Assembly: GCF_001509485.1 (NCBI RefSeq)
Contig: NZ_LLZI01000287.1
Span: 47,984 to 111,983, forward strand
Direction of reading: 5' to 3'
DNA: 64,000 nucleotides
From: Streptomyces sp. NRRL F-4489
Lineage (GTDB): Bacteria; Actinomycetota; Actinomycetes; Streptomycetales; Streptomycetaceae
Shown here: piece after piece, positions 7,529 through 15,936 of the stretch
Layout: the number at the start of each line of letters is the position of its first letter
Position numbering within the stretch: position 1 is the stretch's first letter
Notes under the pieces: generated by a model
Told to the model about the DNA's origin: nothing
Database searches by the model: none
The model's input: only the letters and a program-made list of their open reading frames with translations
Position numbers and translations under genes: made by a program

Positions 7529-8394
7529 GGAACCGGTTGGCCGACGCCCGCCGCCTCTTCTCCTCCTGCGACTACACCCGGCTCGAACGCATACTCCCCG
7601 GCCTGATCGGTCAGCTGCGCGGCGCCATCGGTAGCTCCCCCGGCTCCACCGACCTGTCCGGCCTGCTGGCCACGGCCTACCAGACCTCGGCGAGCCTCCT
7701 GCTCAAGCAGAGCGATCCGGGCAACGCCTGGCTGGCGGTCGGGCGGGCGATGGCTGAGGCCGAGCGCTCCGGCGATCCCGTGGTCCTGGCCTCAAGCGTG
7801 CGTGTGCATGCCCACGTCCTGGCCCGTGAGAAGCACGCCACCCAAGCCATCACGCTTGTCCGCCACACCGCCGATCAGCTCGCCGGCGCGTACGACCAGC
7901 GGTCCCCCAAGTACCTCGCCGCCCTCGGCCTGCTTCTCCTTCGCGGAGCCACTGCCGCGAGCACCAGCGGCGACCGCTCAGCAGCCCAGGACTTCCTCTC
8001 CGAAGCCGAAGACGTCGCCCGCCACGTCACACTCGACCGGCCCGACGCCTGGGCCAACTTCAGTCCCACCAACGTTGCCCTCCACACCCTGAGTGCGGCC
8101 GTGGCCTTCGGAGACTCCGGCATCGCCCTGAAGACCGCACGCCCTCTCATGCGCCGCCACATCCCCGTCCCCGAACGCCGGGCCGCCCTGTGGATCGAAG
8201 CGGCCCGGGCCTACAGCCAACAAGGCCGGCTCCGCGACGGCTACCAGGCCCTGCGCATCGCCGAGAGCTGTGCGGCGCAGGACATCCGACGCCCCGCGGT
8301 CCGCGAGCTGGTCGCCGATATGGCCGCCCGCGACCGCCGTCGTACCCTGCCGGAACTGCACCGCTTCAGCCGACAGCTGGGAGTCCCCGCGTGA
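7375..8394 (+). CDS. C-terminal TPR-like part of the XRE regulator (different frame)
   Basis: This frame encodes about 339 residues from MHRRTLLAAGLAALATPA onward: helical repeats rich in Leu and Ala (AYQTSASLLLKQSDPGNAWLA, WIEAARAYSQQGRLRDGYQA) that resemble the TPR-like sensor half of long Streptomyces XRE regulators. The preceding in-frame triplets (DPEAED) also look like real linker, which supports a single ancestral gene with the HTH segment at 7118. The MHRRTLLAAG element is often found just after the HTH in this family. If translated on its own, ATG 7375 is the only plausible start, without a clear ribosome binding site. The stop overlaps the flavoprotein start in GTGA. Confidence 0.6.
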   Translation: MHRRTLLAAGLAALATPATTTVTTAHHDLVRALLPGGTAAATGPAPDSGQLRNRLADARRLFSSCDYTRLERILPGLIGQLRGAIGSSPGSTDLSGLLATAYQTSASLLLKQSDPGNAWLAVGRAMAEAERSGDPVVLASSVRVHAHVLAREKHATQAITLVRHTADQLAGAYDQRSPKYLAALGLLLLRGATAASTSGDRSAAQDFLSEAEDVARHVTLDRPDAWANFSPTNVALHTLSAAVAFGDSGIALKTARPLMRRHIPVPERRAALWIEAARAYSQQGRLRDGYQALRIAESCAAQDIRRPAVRELVADMAARDRRRTLPELHRFSRQLGVPA

Positions 8395-8954
8395 GCGATC
8401 AGCACCCCGTCCCGCACACCGGGAAGAAGCCCTTCCTCTACGTCGTCGTGTGCGCGGCGGGCGTCGCCGGCGATGTCGGCACGCTGATCACGGCCGCCCA
8501 GGAGGCCAATTGGGACGTCGGCGTCATCGCCACCCCGCAGGGCCTCGGCTTCCTCGAAACCACCGCCGTCGAGACGCAGACCGGCTACCCGATCCGCTCG
8601 GCCTGGCGCACCCCCGGGCAGCCCCGCCCGCTGCCGCCCGCCGATGCCATCGCCGTGGCCCCGGCCACCTTCAACACGATCAACAAGTGGGCCGCCGGAA
8701 TCTCCGACACCCTGGCCGTCGGCATCCTGTGCGAGGCATACGGCTTCGGTATCCCCACCGCCGTCCTGCCGTACCTGAACTCCGCCCAGGCCGCCCATCC
8801 CGCGTACCGCCAAAGCCTGGAGCGGCTGCGGGAGATGGGTGTCCTGATCGGCTCGTACGAACCGCACCAGCCGAAAGCGGGCGGCGGAGCGGACCGGTTC
8901 CGCTGGGAAGAGGCCCTGGAGCTGCTGGGCCCGAAGGTGCTCGACCGGGGGTAG
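8391..8954 (+). CDS. Flavoprotein of the PPC decarboxylase/HFCD family
   Basis: The 187-residue protein has the homo-oligomeric flavin-containing Cys decarboxylase fold: a Rossmann start YVVVCAAGVAGDVGTLITAA (residues 15-34), then APATFNTINKWAAGISDTLA, matching the PASANT FMN/substrate motif with its Asn kept, and a helix that ends at LLGPKVL. Family members decarboxylate phosphopantothenoyl-Cys, C-terminal Cys of peptides (EpiD) or prenylate flavin (UbiX). It starts with GTG 8391 in a GTGA overlap with the regulator, so the two are co-translated. This XRE-flavoprotein pair faces the enolpyruvyl transferase operon; a decarboxylation or flavin step for that pathway is possible but unproven. 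Confidence 0.8.
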   Translation: MSDQHPVPHTGKKPFLYVVVCAAGVAGDVGTLITAAQEANWDVGVIATPQGLGFLETTAVETQTGYPIRSAWRTPGQPRPLPPADAIAVAPATFNTINKWAAGISDTLAVGILCEAYGFGIPTAVLPYLNSAQAAHPAYRQSLERLREMGVLIGSYEPHQPKAGGGADRFRWEEALELLGPKVLDRG

Positions 8955-8993
8955 CCGACCGGGGACAGGTGAGGCCCTGGCCTTCGGGACCCC

Positions 8994-10082
8994 CTACGGC
9001 CGGGGGTGCCCCGGTAGGTCCGGCCCTGGCACCGCGACCGGCCCCAGGGCCGCTGCCGGGCGGGCCGCTCCCGGCCCGAAGCGGGCGCGGGCGCGGTCGG
9101 TGGCGGCTTCGACGCGGTGGGCGCGGTCGTCGGCGGGGTCGAAGGAGAGCTGGCGGGCGGCGTGTTCGGCGGGGCAGAGGTCCTCGGCGCGCAGGGCCAG
9201 GGCGCGGACCCGGGCCCGCTGGAGGGCGAGGGCGGTGTGCAGGGCGTAGGCGGCCTCGGTGAGGGCGGGGCCGTGCGCGGTGGGGGCGGCCAGGCGGCGG
9301 GTGCGGGTGGTGGTGGAGCGGTCGGCGTAGCGGACGGTGAGGGTGAGGGCGCGGGCCGCCTGGCCGCTCGTGCGCAGGCGGGCGCCGAGTTCGTCGGCGA
9401 GGGAGAGCAGGGCGCGGCGGCGGCGGTCGGGGTCCAGTTCGTCGTGGGCGAAGCGGTGTTCGGCGGCGATCGAGCGGGCGGCGGCGTTGGGGGTGACGGG
9501 GGTGGGGTCGATACCGCGGGCGCGGTCGGAGACCGCCCGGCCGGCCTTCGCGCCGAGGATCCGCTGGAGGGTGGCGGGCGGTGCGGCGGCGATCCGGCCG
9601 ACGCTGTCGAGCCCGTACGCGGAGAGCGTGCGGGCGGTCGCGGGCCCGACGCCGTGCAGTGCGGCGGCCGGGCGGCGGTCGAGGAAGGCGGCGGCCGCGC
9701 GGGGGTCGGCGGGCACCGCGCGGATGCCGCCGGGCGGGGCGTCCTGGGCCGCGATCCGGGCCAGCTGCGGGTTGGCGCCGACGCCGATGGTGCAGCTCAC
9801 GCCGTGCCAGGCCAGGGCGCGCAGCCGGATCAGCGCGGCGATGCCGGCCGCGTCCCGGCCGAAGTAGCGCAGCGCGCCGCGGACGTCGGCGAGCGCGGCG
9901 TCCGGCGGGAGTGCCTGCACCACCGGGGTGAACTGGGCGAGCAGGCCGAGGAGTTGCTCGTACTGGCGGGCGTCGACGGGCTCGCCGGCGGCGGTGCGGA
10001 AGCGGATGTGCAGGGTCGCGGGCGGGCGCCGGGCGCCGGGCGGGGGCGGCGGCGCGGCGGGCGGCTTCGGGGCGGCGCTCAT
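8994..10082 (-). CDS. imuB: ImuB-like, Y-family DNA polymerase homologue lacking catalytic acids
   Basis: The 362-residue protein matches Y-family polymerases in the palm/finger and thumb (RLRALAWHGVSCTIGVGANPQLARIAA; helix-hairpin-helix GVGPATARTLSAYGLDSVGRIA; little-finger region after 230). The metal-binding DxD and SIDE motifs of active enzymes are missing (the first strand reads LHIRFRTAAG and the second DVRGALRYFG). It is therefore likely the inactive adaptor ImuB that brings DnaE2 to the clamp; RQLSFDP near residue 325 could be the clamp-binding peptide. ATG 10082 overlaps the dnaE2 stop in ATGA, so both are one transcript. It would act in damage-induced translesion synthesis. Confidence 0.8.
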   Translation of the reverse strand: MSAAPKPPAAPPPPPGARRPPATLHIRFRTAAGEPVDARQYEQLLGLLAQFTPVVQALPPDAALADVRGALRYFGRDAAGIAALIRLRALAWHGVSCTIGVGANPQLARIAAQDAPPGGIRAVPADPRAAAAFLDRRPAAALHGVGPATARTLSAYGLDSVGRIAAAPPATLQRILGAKAGRAVSDRARGIDPTPVTPNAAARSIAAEHRFAHDELDPDRRRRALLSLADELGARLRTSGQAARALTLTVRYADRSTTTRTRRLAAPTAHGPALTEAAYALHTALALQRARVRALALRAEDLCPAEHAARQLSFDPADDRAHRVEAATDRARARFGPGAARPAAALGPVAVPGPDLPGHPRP

Positions 10083-13000
10083 CGTCCGGCGCTCCCGGGG
10101 CTGGCGTGCCACAGCTTGCGGCCGGTGGCGGCGGTCTCACCGGCCGGGCGGAGGTCCGCCCAGGGGTGGAGCGCGTAGCCGGTCTCCAGGCGGAGGGTGC
10201 GGCCGGCGGTCTCGGTGGTCTCGGCGGGCTCGTCACCGGCGGGGCCGGGGGGCTCCGCCGCGTCCGGGGCGGCGGCGAGCCGGGCGGTGACCGCCTCCAG
10301 GCCGCCGTCGGCACGGAGTTCGGCGAGTTCGGCGAGGTTCCAGGCGGCGTCGCCGACGACGCTGAAGCTGCGCGGGCCGCGGCGCTGGACGGTGCCGCGC
10401 ACCAGCAGCAGCCACGAGTGGAAGACCGTGTGCGCGCACCGCTCGTGGCTGTCGTCGAAGAAGGCGCAGTCCACCAGGCCGGTGGTGTCGTCGAGGGTGG
10501 TGAAGATGACCCGGCGGCCGGAGCGGACCGGCGGGGTCTGGGTGGCGGCCTTGGCGCCGGCCACCAGCACCGTCTCGCCGTGCCGTACGGTGCCCAGCAG
10601 CCGGGCCGGGACCGCGCCCAGCTCGGTGAGGAACTCCCGGTGGTCGGCCATCAGATGGCGGGAGGCGTCCATGCCGAGGACGCCCAGTTCGGCGCTGAGC
10701 CGCTCCACGTCGGTGAGGTCGGGCAGCCCGGCCGGCGCGACCGGTTCGGCCGCCGCCTCACCGTCCGTGTGCAGCGCGAGCTGGCCGGCGGGGGCGGTCC
10801 GGCCGCGGTGGTGGAGTTCGGCGAGGTGCAGCAGCAGATCGCGGCGGTTGGCGCCGAAGGCGTCCAGCGCGCCGACCCGGGCCAGGCGTTCGGCCACCGG
10901 GCGGCTGGGCCGGGCGCGCTGCCAGAAGTCCTGGAGCGAGCGGTAGGGCTGCCCGTCGGCGATCCGCCGGGCCTCGGCCTTGGCGATGCCGTGCACATCG
11001 GCGAGGGCCAGCCGCAGCCCCCAGGTGTCCGGCGCGCCGTCCCTACCGGACACCAGTTCGATCCGGTGGGTGACGCCCGACCGGTTCGCGTCCAGGGGCA
11101 GTACCGGCACCCCGCGCCGCCGGGCGTCCGCGAGCAGCAGCCGCTTGGGGTACATCCCGGGGTCGTGGGTGAGCAGCCCGGCGTAGAAGGCCGCCGGATG
11201 GTGCGCCTTGAGCCAGGCGGACTGGTAGGTGGGCACCGCGAACGCCACCGCGTGCGCCTTGCAGAAGCCGTACGAGCCGAACGCCTCGACGATCTCCCAG
11301 GTGTGCGCGACGACATCGGGGGCGTAGCCGCGCAGCGCGGCCCGCCGGGTGAACCACGCGCGCACCTCCCCCTGGCCCGCCGGGTCGGACAGCGCCCGCC
11401 GCTTCTCGTCCGCCTCGTCCCGCCCGCAGTCCGTCATGATCCGCAGAATCTCGATGATCTGCTCGTGGAAGACCACCACGCCGTACGTCTCGCGCAGCAC
11501 CTCTTCCAGGTCGGGGTGCGGGTAGCGGGGCGCGCGGCGGCCGTGCCGGGCCGCGATGAACGGCCGCACCATATCGGCGGCGACCGGTCCGGGCCGGAAG
11601 AGCGAGATGTCCACGACCAGGTCGTGGAAGGTGGCGGGCTGGAGCCGGCCGACCAGGTCGCGCTGGCCGGGCGACTCGATCTGGAAGCAGCCCAGGGTCT
11701 CGGTCGAGCGGATCAGCCCGTACGTGGCCGGGTCTCCGGGCGGGACCTGCGCGGGGTCGTCCAGGTCGAGGCGGGTCCCGGTGGCCCGGCCGATCTCGGC
11801 GACCGCGTGCGCCATCGCGGACTGCATCCGCACGCCCAGCACGTCGAGTTTGAGCAGTCCCAGGTCCTCCACGTCGTCCTTGTCGAACTGGGACATCGCG
11901 AACCCCTCGCCGCTGGTGGGCACGACGGGTGTGCGGTCCAGCAGCGTGGCGTCGGAGAGCAGCACCCCGCACGGGTGCATGGCGGTGCCGCGGGGCAGCG
12001 CGTCCAGCGCCTCGACCAGCTCCCAGAGCCGCTCGCCGGCCTCCTCGCGGACGCCGCGCAGCTCCGGCAGCTCGGTCAGCGCGGCGCGCGCGTCGCGGGC
12101 CCGGATGTGCGGGAACGCCTTGGCGAGCCGGTCCACCCGCTCCGGGTCCATGCCGAGGGCGGCGCCCACGTCCCGTACGGCGTGCCGGACGCGGTAGGTC
12201 TCGGGCATCGCGACGGTCGCCACCCGCTCGGCGCCGAACCGGTCGAAGATCGCGCGGTAGACCTCCAGCCGGCGGGCCGACTCCACGTCGATGTCGATGT
12301 CCGGCAGCGCGGCCCGCCGCTCGGACAGGAACCGCTCCATCAGCAGCCCGTGCGCGACCGGGTCGGCGTGCGCGATGCCCAGCAGGTGGTTGACCAGGGA
12401 GCCGGCGCCGGAGCCGCGGGCGGCCACCCGGATGCCCATCTCCCGTATGTCGTCCACGACTTGAGCGACCGTCAGGAAGTAGGTGGGGTAGCCGAGCCGT
12501 TCGATGGTGCGCAGTTCGTCGTGGAGCCGGACCCAGTAGGCGCGGTCGCGGTCGTAGCCGCGCAGCACCATCGCGGCGGCGCAGCGGGAGCGCAGCACCC
12601 GGGCGGCGGTGCGGTACCGGGCGCCGACCAGGTCCGGTTCGGGGAAGTGGACGCGGCCCAGGCCGAGGTCGGCGCGCGGGTCCACCCGGCACCGCCCGGC
12701 GGTCTCCTCGGTCATGGTGAGCAGCCGGTGGGCCAGGTCGCGGCGGAAGCCGGCCGCCTCGGCGATCCGCTCGGCGGCGGCGGCCATCGCGGCGCCGTCC
12801 TTGAGCCAGCGCTCGCCGCTGTCCCAGGTCTCGGGGCGGTGCCGGTCGACGGGGACCAGGCGGCGGGCGGAGTCCAGGACGTCGGCGACCGGGCCCTGGC
12901 CGGGGTCGGCGTAGCGGACGGCGTTGGTCAGGACGGCGCGGACGCCCTGGTCGACGGCGAAGCCGAGGGTGCGGGCGGCCAGCCGCAGGGAGCCGGGGCC

Positions 13001-13609
13001 GGCGCCGGGGCGGCCGTGGTCGACGGCCTCCAGGCGCAGCGCGTCGCCGTACAGCGCGCGCCAGGGCGCGAGGAGGCGGGCGGCGCGGTCCGGGCGCCCG
13101 GCGGCCAGCGCCCGGCCGACGTCGGAGTCGGGGCCGAGGAGGACGGTCAGCCCGCCGGCGGCGGACTCCAGGGCCGCGCGCGGCAGGACCGGCCGGTCGG
13201 CGCCGGCGGCGTGGGCGGCCGAGACCAGCCGGCACAGGCCGGCCCACCCGGCCGCGCCGTCCCGGGCGAGGAAGACCGCGCGGGGGGCGGACTCGTCGAC
13301 GAAGGCGCCACCGCGCGCCGGGGTGCGGGGGCGGGGCGCCGCCCCCCGGGACGCCGCTCCCCCGGCCGGCTCCCGGTCCACGGCGTCCGCGGCATCCGCC
13401 ACGGCGAGGTCGGCGCCGAACAGCGGGCGGATCCCGGCCGCGAGCGCGGCCTTGGCGAAGCGGACCGTGCCGGCCAGGCCGTCCCGGTCGGTCAGGGCGA
13501 GGGCGTCCAGACCGCGCTCGGCGGCGCGCTCGACCAGCCGCTCGGGGTGGGAGGCGCCGTAGCGCGGCGAGAAGCCGGACGCGGTGTGCAGATGCGTGAA
13601 CCCGGGCAT
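10079..13609 (-). CDS. dnaE2: Error-prone DNA polymerase III alpha subunit DnaE2/ImuC
   Basis: The 1176-residue C-family polymerase starts with a PHP domain (MPGFTHLHTASGFSPRYGAS), has the palm signature LPDIDIDVESARR with its catalytic aspartates, KLDVLGVRMQSAM, the fingers motif YGFCKAHAVAFA, tandem HhH region, and a C-terminal OB fold (RRVIFTTLDDTTGLVDCAFF). Length and the short PHP segment match DnaE2, not DnaE1. ATG 13609 is chosen over a GTG five codons upstream because AGGAGG sits five bases before it. It shares an operon with the imuB-like gene. A LexA-type box lies about 80 bases upstream. Expected role: DNA-damage-induced mutagenic synthesis. Confidence 0.93.
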   Translation of the reverse strand: MPGFTHLHTASGFSPRYGASHPERLVERAAERGLDALALTDRDGLAGTVRFAKAALAAGIRPLFGADLAVADAADAVDREPAGGAASRGAAPRPRTPARGGAFVDESAPRAVFLARDGAAGWAGLCRLVSAAHAAGADRPVLPRAALESAAGGLTVLLGPDSDVGRALAAGRPDRAARLLAPWRALYGDALRLEAVDHGRPGAGPGSLRLAARTLGFAVDQGVRAVLTNAVRYADPGQGPVADVLDSARRLVPVDRHRPETWDSGERWLKDGAAMAAAAERIAEAAGFRRDLAHRLLTMTEETAGRCRVDPRADLGLGRVHFPEPDLVGARYRTAARVLRSRCAAAMVLRGYDRDRAYWVRLHDELRTIERLGYPTYFLTVAQVVDDIREMGIRVAARGSGAGSLVNHLLGIAHADPVAHGLLMERFLSERRAALPDIDIDVESARRLEVYRAIFDRFGAERVATVAMPETYRVRHAVRDVGAALGMDPERVDRLAKAFPHIRARDARAALTELPELRGVREEAGERLWELVEALDALPRGTAMHPCGVLLSDATLLDRTPVVPTSGEGFAMSQFDKDDVEDLGLLKLDVLGVRMQSAMAHAVAEIGRATGTRLDLDDPAQVPPGDPATYGLIRSTETLGCFQIESPGQRDLVGRLQPATFHDLVVDISLFRPGPVAADMVRPFIAARHGRRAPRYPHPDLEEVLRETYGVVVFHEQIIEILRIMTDCGRDEADEKRRALSDPAGQGEVRAWFTRRAALRGYAPDVVAHTWEIVEAFGSYGFCKAHAVAFAVPTYQSAWLKAHHPAAFYAGLLTHDPGMYPKRLLLADARRRGVPVLPLDANRSGVTHRIELVSGRDGAPDTWGLRLALADVHGIAKAEARRIADGQPYRSLQDFWQRARPSRPVAERLARVGALDAFGANRRDLLLHLAELHHRGRTAPAGQLALHTDGEAAAEPVAPAGLPDLTDVERLSAELGVLGMDASRHLMADHREFLTELGAVPARLLGTVRHGETVLVAGAKAATQTPPVRSGRRVIFTTLDDTTGLVDCAFFDDSHERCAHTVFHSWLLLVRGTVQRRGPRSFSVVGDAAWNLAELAELRADGGLEAVTARLAAAPDAAEPPGPAGDEPAETTETAGRTLRLETGYALHPWADLRPAGETAATGRKLWHASPGSAGR

Positions 13610-13686
13610 CCGCACCTCCTGCACCTCATACGCCCCCCGGCTCTCTTCGTGACCCTTGTTTCACTTCCTCCACCATAACGCTTTCT

Positions 13687-13702
13687 TCGAACATCCGTAC
13701 GA
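13687..13702 (-). promoter_or_regulatory. LexA (SOS) box upstream of dnaE2
   Basis: TCGAACATCCGTACGA matches the actinobacterial SOS consensus TCGAAC-N4-GTTCGA at 11 of 12 defined positions. It is placed 78 bases before the dnaE2 start, as expected for a LexA-repressed mutasome operon. Confidence 0.75.
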
Positions 13703-13819
13703 ACACACGCCAGGAACCCCCACCGGACCGAATAAAACGTCCTAAAGGGATATAAAGCCCTTGGAATCGATGACGGACCCCCTCACTGCATCCGCTGTGA
13801 CCCCGGAACGGAGCGGCGC

Positions 13820-14881
13820 ATGGCCACCACCGACGACGGCACCCGGCTGACCTTCGCCGAGGAGGTGCGGAGCGCGGTGACGCCCCGGGCGGCGCTCCTG
13901 GTGATCGGGGTGCTGGGCCTGATGGTCGCGTTCATCACGTCGTACACCGGCGCCTTCCACCATCCGAAGCCGGACCGGGTGCCGCTCGATGTGGTCGCCC
14001 CCGCGCAGGTCCGCGCCGGGCTGGTGGACCGGCTGGGCCGGCTGCCGGGGGCGCCGCTGGACCCGCGCCCGGCCGCCTCCGAGCAGGAGGCGCGGCGCCG
14101 GCTCGCGGACCGGGAGACCGACGCCGCGCTGCTGGTGGACCCGCGCGGCCGGACCGACCGGCTACTGGTCGCCGGCGGTGGCGGCGCCTCTCTGGCGCAG
14201 GCGGTCGAACTGGTGGTGACGGCGGCCGAGAAGCAGCAGCAGCGGAGCGTGCGCACCGAGGACGTGGCCCCCGCCGGCCCCGGCGACAGCCGCAGTCTGT
14301 CGTCGTTCTACCTGGTGGTGGGGTGGTGCGTGGGCGGCTATCTGTGCGCGGCGATCCTGGCGATCAGCGCCGGGGCGCGGCCGGCCAACGGGCAGCGGGC
14401 GGTGATCCGGCTGGCCGCGCTGGCGCTCTACGCGATCGCCGCCGGGCTCGCCGGGGCGATCGTGGTCGGCCCGGTCCTCGGCGCGCTGCCCGGCAGCCTC
14501 TTCGGGCTGTGGGGGCTGGGCGCGCTGACCGTCTTCGCGGTGGGCGCGACCACGCTGGCGTTCCAGGGGCTGCTGGGGATCCTCGGCATCGGCCTGGCGA
14601 TCCTGGTGATCGTGGTGTTCGGGAACCCGAGCGCGGGCGGCGCGTATCCGTATCCGCTGCTGCCGCCGTTCTGGCGGGCGATCGGGCCGGCGCTGCCGCC
14701 GGGCGCCGGCACCTGGGCGGCGCGCTCGATCGCGTACTTCCGGGGCCAGGCGCTGACCGGGCCGCTGCTGGTGCTCTCCGCCTGGGCGGTGGGCGGGTCG
14801 CTGGTCACCCTCCTGCTGGCGGCGCGCCGCCGGGGCGCGGGCGGGTCGGCGGCCGCCGCGGACCGGCCGGGGGCCGCCTGA
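13820..14881 (+). CDS. ABC-2-type/YhgE-Pip-like integral membrane protein
   Basis: The 353-residue protein has one N-terminal membrane segment (AALLVIGVLGLMVAFIT, 25-41), an extracytoplasmic domain of about 120 residues, then five hydrophobic segments in 157-340. This 1+5 topology is typical of ABC-2 permease-like proteins of the DUF3533/YhgE-Pip group. The external domain resembles the substrate-binding-like fold seen in that group (LDVVAPAQVRAGLVDRLG). No ATPase is encoded next to it. ATG 13820 follows a GGAG. It is divergent from dnaE2 and ends before a strong bidirectional terminator. Transported substrate, if any, is unknown. Confidence 0.65.
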   Translation: MATTDDGTRLTFAEEVRSAVTPRAALLVIGVLGLMVAFITSYTGAFHHPKPDRVPLDVVAPAQVRAGLVDRLGRLPGAPLDPRPAASEQEARRRLADRETDAALLVDPRGRTDRLLVAGGGGASLAQAVELVVTAAEKQQQRSVRTEDVAPAGPGDSRSLSSFYLVVGWCVGGYLCAAILAISAGARPANGQRAVIRLAALALYAIAAGLAGAIVVGPVLGALPGSLFGLWGLGALTVFAVGATTLAFQGLLGILGIGLAILVIVVFGNPSAGGAYPYPLLPPFWRAIGPALPPGAGTWAARSIAYFRGQALTGPLLVLSAWAVGGSLVTLLLAARRRGAGGSAAAADRPGAA

Positions 14882-14942
14882 CACCGCGTCCGCCTGACGG
14901 CCCGTACGCCTGACGAGCCGTCAGGTTCGCCCTCGCGGAAAC

Positions 14943-14998
14943 GGCGGCGCCCCGTGCCTGCCGCGCCCCTCCCGGCGCGGCAGGCACGGGGCGCCGCC
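14943..14998. terminator. Bidirectional terminator hairpin
   Basis: A perfect 25-base-pair stem (14943-14967 with 14974-14998) and 6-base loop separates the convergent membrane protein and SDR genes. Confidence 0.85.
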
Positions 14999-15044
14999 CG
15001 TCCCGGTCGCGGGGCCGGCATCGGCACCGGCCCCGCGCGGCCGG

Positions 15045-15815
15045 TCACATGTGGGTGCCGCCGTCGATCCGGATCTCGGTGCCGGTGATGAACGCGCCGT
15101 CCTCCGAGGCCAGCATCGCGATCACCCCGGCGACGGTCTCCGGGCCCGCGAAGCCCTGGCCGATGGCCGGGGCGAGCTTGGTGAACAGGCTCATATCGGC
15201 GTCCTCGGGCAGCCCCGGGCCGCGCCCGGTGGTCATCCCGCTGGAGATCGAGCCCGGCGCCACGCACACCGCGCGCAGCCCCCGCTTGCTGTACTCGGCC
15301 GCGATCGCGTGCGTCATCGACTGGATGCCGCCCTTGCTCGCCGCGTACGCCGCCATGTACGGGTGGGCGAACGAGGCGGAGGTGGAGCTGAAGTTGACGA
15401 TCACCGGCGCCTGGCCCTCCAGCAGCGCCGGCAGCGCCTCGCGGATCATCAGGAAGGTGCCGGTCAGGTTGACCGCGAGGACCTTGTTGAAGAAGTCCAG
15501 GGTGGTCTCGTGGGTGTGCGCGGAGCGCAGGATGCCGGCCGCGTTGACCAGCGCGTCCAGCCCGCCCAGGTGCTCGGCGGCGGCGGCCACCCCGGACCGC
15601 ACCGCGGCCTCGTCGGAGATGTCCAGCCGCGCGGTGCGCAGCCGGCCGGCGGTGCCGTCCTCGGCGGCCCGCGCGGCGGTCGCCGCCAGGCCCGCCTCGT
15701 CGACGTCCACCCCGACGACCCGGCCGCCCTCGGCGAGGATCCGGTGGACGGTGGCCTGTCCGATGCCCGAACCGGCGCCGGTGATCAGTACGCGGCGTCC
15801 GTCAAAGCGGTTCAT
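15045..15815 (-). CDS. SDR-family NAD(P)-dependent oxidoreductase
   Basis: The 256-residue classical short-chain dehydrogenase has the cofactor motif TGAGSGIG (13-20), an acidic residue after beta-2 (VDVDEAG) that favours NAD, NAAG near 90, the catalytic Ser in FSSTSASFAH, YAASK near 160, and PGSISSGM. The length and ending EIRIDGGTHM are standard. ATG 15815 has AAGGAG upstream, chosen over longer in-frame extensions. The TetR gene is divergent and an inverted repeat lies between them, so the SDR is probably controlled by that regulator. Substrate is not predictable. Confidence 0.9.
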   Translation of the reverse strand: MNRFDGRRVLITGAGSGIGQATVHRILAEGGRVVGVDVDEAGLAATAARAAEDGTAGRLRTARLDISDEAAVRSGVAAAAEHLGGLDALVNAAGILRSAHTHETTLDFFNKVLAVNLTGTFLMIREALPALLEGQAPVIVNFSSTSASFAHPYMAAYAASKGGIQSMTHAIAAEYSKRGLRAVCVAPGSISSGMTTGRGPGLPEDADMSLFTKLAPAIGQGFAGPETVAGVIAMLASEDGAFITGTEIRIDGGTHM

Positions 15816-15873
15816 ATGGTGCTGCTCCTTCGTGAGGTGCCTCTGGGGGCTCTGCCCGCACCGTACGCCTACT

Positions 15874-15888
15874 TGGCACGTTGTGCCA
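15874..15888. promoter_or_regulatory. Palindromic operator between SDR and TetR genes
   Basis: TGGCAC-GTT-GTGCCA is a perfect inverted repeat in the 121-base divergent gap. Related half sites (GCACGTCATGCC, GATGTGCC) follow at 15894-15913. Placement suits autoregulation by the TetR-type protein. Confidence 0.6.
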
Positions 15889-15936
15889 GATTCGCACGTC
15901 ATGCCGATGTGCCATCGCGCTCCGTAAGCTGGCCCC

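Noticed and set aside
8986..9003. Hairpin ACCCCC...GGGGGT at the end of imuB
   Set aside because: The stem is short and overlaps coding sequence; it might help termination between convergent genes but is too weak to list.
9117..13678. Very long plus-strand frames opposite imuB and dnaE2
   Set aside because: They mirror the codon phase of true genes in high-GC DNA and have Gly/Val/Arg-rich shadow composition without motifs.
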